Source: Saturnia japonica
Taxonomy: Eukaryota > Arthropoda > Insecta > Lepidoptera > Saturniidae
Direction: 5' to 3'
NCBI GenBank assembly: GCA_033032175.1
Contig: CM065316.1
Span: 4,496,115-4,560,114, forward strand
DNA length: 64,000 bases
A model generated the notes under the pieces. It worked only from the letters and a program-made list of their open reading frames with translations, was not told the origin of the DNA and did not search any database. Below, in pieces: positions 57,336-64,000 of this stretch (the stretch's first letter is position 1; the number at the start of each line of letters is the position of its first letter). The position numbers were made by a program, and so were the translations under genes.

Positions 57336-58849
57336 GATTTAGAATCGTTTGGCACGAATTTTGACTTGAAAGTGGTTGAAGTAGATAGAGAATTATTCCC
57401 CGATTACAACGTAACTAGTCCCATTACAAGGTAATTAGCCGTATTCGAGAAAATTAATAAATACTATCTTAACCTCAAACCTTACAAAACACGAAAATGA
57501 CGTTTATTTAGAGATACCAGATGAACAAATACTAAAATAGTTCGAAAATTGTGACAATGTTGTACCTTTTTTAGTTTAATAAATTACCAATAGCACACAT
57601 CAAAGAGGTTCATAATATTTTGATAGTAATAAATGTTTATAAATACATAAAATAAAATTCATAATTAAGCAATTTACTAGTATAATGTCATTTTGTTATT
57701 TCTGTAATTTTTAGTAATTGTTACTACATTTTCTTAAATTTCATGAGTTGGCAACTCAATTTAAGGCCACTTGACTTTTATAAACAAAGTTTGTTTTGTT
57801 TGCACTGATTTTCTTTCACAATTGATTTACGATTTTCTTTCACAATTGATTTACTTACTTTCGTGTAGTTAGCGACAAATGTATGGGAATAGGCAGCCTG
57901 AATATTTTTTTGACATATTGTATCATCAGTTTACCACCATACATACGGATTACTGGTGGGCATATGGTTGTTTAGGGGGATCATGGTTTCATCCATTGCA
58001 AAGTCAACCACAGTGACCCAGAAAATCCCTTTGTGGCTGGGGACAGCACGCACACAAAGCATTGAATCACCGTGGCGTGTCATCACACAATATTTCCAAA
58101 AAGATAATTTTAATAATAGAGACAATTTTCTGATTTATTATATGAATATCTGTGGAGACGTAATGTGATGAAACAAAAGAAAGATCCCTTTGAGGAATTA
58201 ATTAGGGCAATTAATTACATTTATAATAAATGAAAACATAGAAATGTGTTTTTTTAATGAAAAATTAAATTTACTAAAACCACAGTAGTACACTCCTGCC
58301 TAACCCTTCGAGGATACAGGCGTGAAAGTATGTTATGTTAAAGTTTTATGTAAATTTTAGTAATCTGTTGACAAATAGGTAGTGAGTAGCGACCGAAGGG
58401 AGCTATGAGCGTGTTAGGTGTCTTCCAATATGTGCAAGCATGAGCCGAGCGAGCGCAGCGAGCGTACCGCGACAGCGGTCAGCGAGTGCCAAGTCCTAAT
58501 ATTATGACTTCTCATGTTTATTGTGAGTAAAATCCCATCAAAATCTTGAATTTAACTTTAAAACATAAAACCCCTATATACCTCTGTCCAGGAAGGTTAT
58601 TTCTTCATGGGAATAGTGTCAGAGGGTAGGTGGCTGCCCCCATCAACCTCCCTGATCCATTTCTTGCCTCTAATATTACAAGAGATTGCAAAATGTGGAA
58701 ATTTCAGATTTGACCTTGAAACTTTGAACCCCTATAACTTAGCTCTGGTGAGTTATCTTGTAACGGGAGTAGTGTCATAAGGTTTAGGGGCACCGCCCCC
58801 ACCCAACCCCCCCGCTCCCGTACCCCCCGCGTGCCAAACGATTCTAAAT
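57336..58849. mobile_element. Inverted-repeat element of unknown type
   Basis: Perfect 20-bp inverted ends ATTTAGAATCGTTTGGCACG (57336-57355; complement at 58830-58849) enclose 1.5 kb. The right part has two diverged ~150-bp direct copies (58545-58680, 58705-58830: 'aacccctata', 'gggaatagtgtcagaggg' / 'gggagtagtgtcataagg', then Pro/His-coding C-rich ends). A duplicated 22-bp phrase 'gattttctttcacaattgat' is at 57808-57851. No transposase motif and no evident TSD. A 64-codon minus frame (58125-57931) is unrecognised. Likely a DNA transposon derivative. Confidence 0.6.
58384..58490 (-). repeat. GC-rich dispersed repeat
   Basis: Reverse-orientation copy of 8808-8920 ('gagcgtgttaggtgtctt', 'gagccgagcgagcgcagcga'). 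Lies within the inverted-repeat element above and may be one of its modules. Confidence 0.5.
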
Positions 58850-59091
58850 TTTAACCTATTATAAGCATATTTTTTAGTAAATTTTATGTGAAAAATAAAA
58901 AGTAGTTTATACTAAAATATCCATATAATTTTTAATTTTTAAGATTGTTCCTTGTTAAGTATACCATATAATGATCAGGACAATTTTTCTGTTAGATTAC
59001 TAAAATATATTTTAATCAAATTGATGTTGAGGAGACTTCTTTTGGACTATAAAATACAGTAGGTACCTACATATTGAAACGTTCAGCTAAC

Positions 59092-59341
59092 CTTTAAATC
59101 TTAACCTCCAATATCGTAGATATGCCTTCAAATCGGCTATTTGGTTCGCATCAGCAATAACTAAACGGTGATCCATAAATAAATGAGTTAACAATTGTTT
59201 CTCAGAAGCTGGTAATGTAAATTTTTCTTCACATAATACACATGAGCATTCCACTGGTTCATCGCTTTTAAATATCGTAGGTGTTTCTTTATTCTGATGT
59301 AGTGTTAGAGGCCCAAAAAACTCCTTCTCACATGTAGACAT
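59092..59341 (-). CDS. ZNF277: ZNF277-like zinc-finger protein, exon 1
   Basis: First coding exon, ATG at 59341-59339. Begins MSTCEKEFFGPLTLHQNKET, contains finger 1 (CVLCEEKF...HLFMDH), VIADANQIADLKAYLRYWRL and ends RFK plus one base before the donor GTTAGC (59091 downwards). 'GPL', the first finger and the 'LIADA...YLRYWRxRF' end are the N-terminal hallmarks of ZNF277. Human-like proteins have the same order. A further 5' non-coding exon cannot be excluded. This is the only gene in the window that looks functional. Confidence 0.88.
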
Positions 59342-59732
59342 ATCAATTTTTTTACGCTTCTATTTATTCCGTATTTGATACCACTTTTACATTAAATTTC
59401 AGTCTAGTTTAGAGAGTAAGTATATAGTTCTGTGATTTCAGTCGTATGAGTCGTCTCGTCGTAGTAAAAATTTGACATTTCGCAGTCAGAGTATTGACAA
59501 ATTTGACAATATTGACTTTTCTTTGACATTGATACAGTTGACAGCAAGCAGGATTGCATTTCTATGAAAATAAAATATTTCCAAAAAAAAATTTCAATAC
59601 CTTTTTAACTGATTTTTTAAATTGGATATTTCACACAAAAAATAACCAAATACTTTTAATATCTAGTACCGAAATAATACCAATAAAATGTAATATATGT
59701 GTATGTACATATGCCCGTGCTATGTAATATGT
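59342..59732 (-). promoter_or_regulatory. ZNF277 upstream region
   Basis: Between the ATG and the next repeat. 59470-59545 has six TTGAC motifs on the plus strand in 75 bases ('attgacaaatttgacaatat' and neighbours). No TATA box is clear. Promoter role inferred from position only. Confidence 0.4.
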
Positions 59733-59895
59733 ACTTATAAATATACTAATAATATAAAACTGAAGAGTTTGTTTGTTTGGATGAACGCGCTAAACTCAGG
59801 AACTACTGGTTTGAATGGTAAAATTATTTTAGTGTTGGATAGCACATTTAACGAGGAAGGCCATAGACTATATTTAACATTACGCTACGACCAGG
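59733..59895 (+). mobile_element. Helitron 5'-end fragment
   Basis: TATACTAATAATATAAAACT, GAAGAGTTTGTTTGTTTGG, 'gaacgcgctaaactcagga' and 'gttggatagcacatttaac' form a typical lepidopteran Helitron 5' region, cut off after the 'ttacgctacgacca' phrase. Confidence 0.6.
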
Positions 59896-60049
59896 TTTGA
59901 ACAGTATTTGAATTACATGTAATTGTAACTGGTATTTCAAATACCTGACTCTGAGGTATTTTGTAGTTAGTATTTCAAATACTTACGGCTTCAAAATACA
60001 TTTGAACAGATACATTTGAACATAAACCGAGACTGGTCCTTCTCTGTAG

Positions 60050-60292
60050 CCCACTACTACTTTAGGACAAGACTAGACCCCATACTTCACGACAGACATT
60101 CGCTAAATTAGAGGAATTGCGGATGAAATGTCTCCGACACCCGCTATACTCCCTTGTTTCAACAGATTACTCCTTTTTTCGGAATATGGACAATTTCTTG
60201 CCAGGAAAAATTTCAATTCCGATGACGCGGCTGTCCAAACTGCCTTCAAAGATTTTATTGATTCTCGCTCCCACTATTTTTTTGCAATGTAA
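60050..60292 (+). pseudogene. mariner transposase C-terminal fragment
   Basis: Plus frame: D-K-T-RPHTSRQTFAKLEEL, TDYSFFRNMDNFLPGK, then after a one-base loss DDAAVQTAFKDFIDSRSH and a stop. This is the end of the mariner D34D catalytic domain (family HDNARPH...SDYH). Only 32 residues separate the two Asp because the SPDLA region is shortened. Inactive. Confidence 0.7.
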
Positions 60293-60345
60293 TTAATGAA
60301 CTACCTATAAAATAGTGAAAGTGCATAGGCAATAAATAGTACATA

Positions 60346-60540
60346 CGAGGGGAGCTCCAAAAGTTCGTGGAATGGAAGGGTTTTACATAAAATGAAACAA
60401 TAAATATATTGTTCCTTTTCAATATAATCACCTTTAAGCTGAATACATTTATTAGATCTATTTATTAATTTTTGTAAATCATCGTAAAAATATTTTTTAT
60501 CTTTTGGCTCAAAATGAGCCAAATTTGCCTTCTGTTGTGG
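60346..60540 (-). mobile_element. mariner 3' end, opposite orientation
   Basis: Minus frame with FEPKDKKYFYDDLQKLINRS and CIQLKGDYIEKE, the C-terminus of mariner transposase, followed by the outer end CGAGGGGAGCTCCAAAAGTT (plus strand 60346) next to TA at 60344-60345. Different subfamily from the plus-strand fragment just left of it. Confidence 0.7.
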
Positions 60541-60729
60541 ATCGGAAATATAACCTTTTTTTATAGGTACCTATGTTATACGCCTTCTCTATGAATCGCG
60601 TTTGTATTTAGAATTTAAAGATATGATGTCAGAGAAAAAATATAAGGAAAAATGTAGACACGTATATACAAGAAAACAGAGAGATACAAATAAAGTATTG
60701 TTTATTACAACTTATTATTATTTATTACA
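60533..60729 (+). repeat. Probable 5' LTR of the second BEL/Pao copy
   Basis: Starts TGTTGTGGATCGG, ends TTTATTACA three bases before the primer site; AATAAA at about 60690. The 3' end resembles the first copy's LTR; the 5' boundary is inferred. Confidence 0.45.
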
Positions 60730-60732
60730 TAG

Positions 60733-60745
60733 TGGCGACCGTGAC
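60733..60745 (+). other. BEL/Pao primer-binding site
   Basis: TGGCGACCGTGAC, identical to the other copy (29003-29015). Complementary to a tRNA-Arg-like 3' end (from memory). Confidence 0.75.
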
Positions 60746-60773
60746 AACTAAAAGGACTGCACAATAAATTACG

Positions 60774-61914
60774 ATGGATCTCAATAGAAATATACGTGAA
60801 CGCAATCAAATAAGACGAGTTTTTATTCGCCATGAAACGACCGCGTCTTCACAAACAGACTTAGAATTTCTCACAGAAAAGATGAATGCTTTAAGACTTT
60901 TGGACAAGGCAATACAGGACACGATGCTAAGTTCAGAAGAATTCGATGAAACATTATACGAAAAAGAATGTGACGATGCGGACAACATACAAAAAAAAAT
61001 GACTGAACGTAAAAGAAAGATTGCAAAACGAAAAAATGAAGATCAAAAAAGAAGAAACCCACATTCAAAAACCAAATAATTTAAATCTTCCAAAATTACA
61101 AATTAGAAAATTTGACGATAATCCAAAATCTTGGCTGTCATTTTGGGGCCAATACAAGAAAATACATGAAAATTGCAACATGGATGCGGAAACAAAATTT
61201 CAATACTTATGTCAAGCTATGGCCGAAGCAGGCAATGCAAGAAAGTTCGTAGAAAGCTACCCTCCAACAGAAGAAAATTACCCAATAGTTATAAAAACAC
61301 TAAAAGACCGCTTTGCGAAGGACGAAACCCTCATAGAAATATACGTGCGAGAACTGTTAAAATTAGTAACATGCAGACATCAAGTGACATTGGACAATTT
61401 GTATGATAATGTTGTAACAAATCTACAAATACTGAACTAATTAGGCATAATTAAAGAAAGATATGAATGTATTCTCCTTCCAATGATAGAATCCGCACTA
61501 CCTGAGAGCATCCTACTGTCATGGAGTAAAGTCCCAGTTATAGAAAAACAGTCAGAACTTACTAATTTATTGAAATTTTTACAGACAGAAGTTGAAGCAG
61601 AAAAAAGGGTAATGTTAGCAAAATCATATTTTATTGACACCAATCCAGTTAAAAACAAGGTGCCAACAGCCGCATGTTTGGTAGCAGAGACTGCACAGGT
61701 AAAAATAAAGACCGCTGCACACCAATCTGTAAAAGAAGGTAAGGAACGTTCACATTGTTATTTTTGTGGTAACATGCATAGTAGCTTAGAATGTAACAAA
61801 AATGGTATTTTAAATTTAGATGAAAAGAAAGATGCAATAAAGAAAGAAGGTGGATGTTACATTTGTTTAAAAAGAGGACATCTTGCCTAGAATTGCAAAG
61901 CATTTATAAAATGT
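60774..61914 (+). pseudogene. BEL/Pao gag, second copy
   Basis: Starts MDLNRNIRERNQIRR at 60774; a frameshift lies in 61021-61079, a stop TAA at 61438-61440 and a stop TAG at 61888-61890. Capsid-like domain: LPKLQIRKFDDNPKSWLSFW and IEIYVRELLKLV; zinc knuckles CYFCGNMHSSLEC, CYICLKRGHLA(stop)NC and CMCCSKRHLIILC, the three-knuckle set of BEL gag. It is uninterrupted where the first copy has the retroposon insertion. In the family gag forms the particle in which the RNA is copied. Non-functional through these lesions, but less decayed than copy one. Confidence 0.88.
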
Positions 61915-62769
61915 ATGTGTTGTAGTAAACGCCATTTAATTATCTTATGTCCAACTTTACATAATCAATCTAAGTCTTGTGAACAAAAGTCAAACAAACT
62001 AGAGGTTACAAACAACTTTTCTTGTAACAACACTACAACCCTGTTACAAACTGTCATTATTAACATTAAAGGTGACAAACAAGAAAGAAGAGTGCGTGCA
62101 TTATTTGATTCTGGTTCACAGCGTACATATGTCAGAACAAAAACTGCTGAGGAGCTTGGACTACCGGTAATAAAAAGTGAGAAACTTGGACACTCACTAT
62201 TTGGAGGCATCACAAAGACAACACAGACACACAGAATTTTTAGATTTGAAGTAAGTAATTATGACAATACTTACTCTACGATAATGTCAGGCCTAGAACA
62301 AGACACACTTTGTGGCGATTTAACCAAAGTACAAGATGTAGGTCTGATTCAGAAACTACAAAACCACAAGATCTATTTAACAGACGCTGATAAAAATGAA
62401 GCTAATATAAAAGATATAGATATACTTGTAGGCTCAGATTACTTAGGTTCAATTTTAGATGACATGCTCGTACATATTATGGACAAACTTGTGGCAGTAA
62501 AAACAAAGTTTGGATGGACATTACAAGGACCAATTGAACTGTCACATAGAATGTATAGTAGTATAGTCAACACGAACTTTGTAACAGATATACAGAATAT
62601 GGAAAATTCATTAGAATTCTTATGGAATATTGAAACTTTAGGAATTAAAGATCCATATAACAATGTAGAAAAAGACACCTTTCTTGACATTACAGTAAAT
62701 GATGAAGGGCGTTATGAAGTCAACATGTTGTGGAAGGAAATACCACAGCTAGAAACCAACTATGGATAA
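61915..62769 (+). pseudogene. BEL/Pao protease region, second copy
   Basis: 284-codon frame with ALFDSGSQRTYV (intact D-S-G active site, about residue 63), LGHSLFGGITKT, DILVGSDYLGSI, and KTKFGWTLQGPI, the DUF1758-type BEL protease landmarks, leading into the RT linker (LWNIETLGIKDPY). It would be part of one gag-pol protein; the stop at 62767-62769 separates it from RT. Confidence 0.85.
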
Positions 62770-62781
62770 GCAGAAAAAAGA

Positions 62782-64000
62782 TTGTGGTCTACTACAAAGA
62801 AATTGGAAAGTATGAAAATACTAGAAGAATATCATAATGTATTTATGGACTGGGAAAAAGAAGGCATTATAGAAGAAGTTAAAAATGGAAATAGAAATGA
62901 AGGTCACTACTTACCTCATCACGCAATAATCAAACTGGAGAGCACTACGACAAAAATCAGACCCGTTTTTGATGCTTCTTGCAAAGATCAAAATAACAGA
63001 TCATTAAACACATGTATAAAAAATGGATTTAACATAATAGAACTAATTCCAAAGTTACTGATACTTTTTAGAGCAGGTAATTACAGTCTAATATACCAAC
63101 AGATCGGAAGTATCTTAAACTATTATGGTGGAAAAATCCACAAATTAAGAAGGATATAATTACTTATCAGCATTCACGCGTTCCATTTGGAGTAGCATGT
63201 AGCCCGTACATGTTGGCTGCTACTATAAAATACCACATCGAAAAATATACTAATTTATATCCAGAGACAACTAAAACACTAAGTGAATCATTGTATATAG
63301 ATAATTGTGTCACAAGTTTAGACACTATAAATACAGTACAAAAGTTCATAAGGGAAGCCTCTGAATTAATGGAAAAGGGAAAATTTGAATTAAGAGGTTG
63401 GATGAAAAATTTAGATACAGAAGATAAAGCAACAGAAACAGTTTCTGTATTAGGGTTAAAATGGAATAGACATAAGGATGAGTTGCACTGCAATATAAAT
63501 CTAAAAAATGTACTGAATATTATAACCAAGAGAGTTTTGTTATCAATTACACAACAGATTTTTGATCCAATAGGTTTTCTTTGCTCAGTAACATTATTCC
63601 CTAAACTCATCATACAAAAAGTATGGTTATTAAAAATAGGTTGGGACGAAGAGTTACCTACCGAATTAAAAAATGAATATAAGGAATTGTTACATAATAT
63701 TGACTGTATCCATATGTGCAAAATTCCACGACGTTTATCAGAAATTCCTTTACTAGATTGTGAAATATCAATACATGTATTTTGTGATGCAAGCAAAGAT
63801 GCATATGCTGGAGTATCTTTATACGCACAGAACACAAAGAAAATGTAAATATACAACTTATTATGGCTAAAAGCAGAGTTGCACCTATCGAAAGGCAAAT
63901 GGCTTTACCAAGGTTAGAATTGATGGGCGCTCTTATAGCTTCTAGATTATATAACGAACTCAATAAATCAGGACTGCTGTCTAAATACAAAGAATATAAA
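62782..64000 (+). pseudogene. BEL/Pao reverse transcriptase and RNase H, partial
   Basis: RT start: HYLPHHAIIKLES, RPVFDASCKDQNNRSLN, LILFRAGNYSLI, then a deletion at about 63098 that removes motif A (the A-D-I-x-x-A-F-L-Q block with a catalytic Asp) and shifts frame. It resumes with LKLLWWKNPQ, RVPFGVACSPYML, and LYIDNCVTSLDTI (the Y-x-D-N motif C variant of this BEL lineage), then LRGWMKN, DPIGFLCSVTLFPKL, and RNase H start IHVFCDASKDAYAGVSLYAQ. One more frameshift near 63840, then PRLELMGALIASRLYNEL to the window edge. Integrase and 3' LTR would lie beyond. Confidence 0.88.

Larger units (their letters stand above)
56481..59091 (-). other. ZNF277 intron, filled with repeats
   Basis: 2,611-bp intron with GT...AG ends on the minus strand. 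It holds a Helitron fragment, a 1.5-kb inverted-repeat element, a SINE tail (58285-58340) and a GC-rich repeat. No nested gene is convincing. Confidence 0.85.

Noticed and set aside
57931..58168. Opposed ORFs of 64 and 70 codons inside the ZNF277 intron
   Set aside because: Not recognised as a known domain; inside a probable transposon derivative.
1..64000. CRISPR arrays, operons, bacterial promoters
   Set aside because: The direct repeats seen are transposon-derived or microsatellites; spacing and context are eukaryotic.

Overview
This is a eukaryotic, AT-rich, gene-poor stretch that is best explained as part of a lepidopteran (moth or butterfly) nuclear genome. The basis is one intron-containing animal zinc-finger gene (ZNF277 type) plus a dense mixture of transposons and dispersed repeats of the kinds usual in that order: rolling-circle Helitrons with CTAG ends, tRNA-derived SINEs, RTE-like tails, BEL/Pao and Gypsy LTR elements, Tc1, mariner, pogo, PIF/Harbinger and hAT remnants. 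No bacterial gene organisation, CRISPR array, rRNA gene or stand-alone tRNA gene is visible.

Layout. 1-700: 5' end of a minus-strand Gypsy-type element (gag, primer site, probable LTR) running off the left edge. 0.9-5.7 kb: a minus-strand non-autonomous Helitron inside a diverged tandem duplication that carries a 108-bp unit in frame. 5.7-27 kb: mostly unassigned AT-rich DNA with short insertions: three kinds of SINE, a 587-bp hAT derivative, a pogo-like DNA-binding fragment, Helitron pieces, and many 5'-truncated copies of one retroposon family with a shared ~75-bp tail. 27.2-29.2 kb: a broken BEL/Pao gag-protease region whose gag is split by one of those retroposons. 29.4-32 kb: a 5'-truncated non-LTR retrotransposon. 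34.1-38.9 kb: a MITE-like inverted repeat, a solo LTR whose promoter holds an ideal heat-shock element, and a decayed autonomous Helitron (Rep plus PIF1-like helicase). 43.8-44.5 kb: the only full-length copy (715 bp) of the retroposon family. 46.9-49 kb: a Harbinger copy split by a pogo-type transposon with a PHD finger. 49.2-50.8 kb: a complete 1,600-bp Tc1 element disabled by three stop codons. 53-54.3 kb: two LINE 3' fragments. 55.4-59.3 kb: the host ZNF277-like gene on the minus strand, two coding exons, with its 2.6-kb intron filled by repeats. 59.7-60.5 kb: a Helitron 5' end and two tail-to-tail mariner fragments. 60.5-64 kb: a second, longer BEL/Pao element (LTR, primer site, gag, protease, RT, RNase H) running off the right edge.

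How the parts relate. Apart from ZNF277 nothing looks like a functioning host gene. The informative content is the insertion history: exact target-site duplications (TSDs), TA duplications and interrupted reading frames let several insertions be ordered in time. The best candidates for something biologically new are the heat-shock-element LTR, the long-tailed retroposon family (one copy with a 55-bp A/T tail, so probably young), and a 1.5-kb inverted-repeat element in the ZNF277 intron. All family assignments are from reading motifs by eye; no database search was run.
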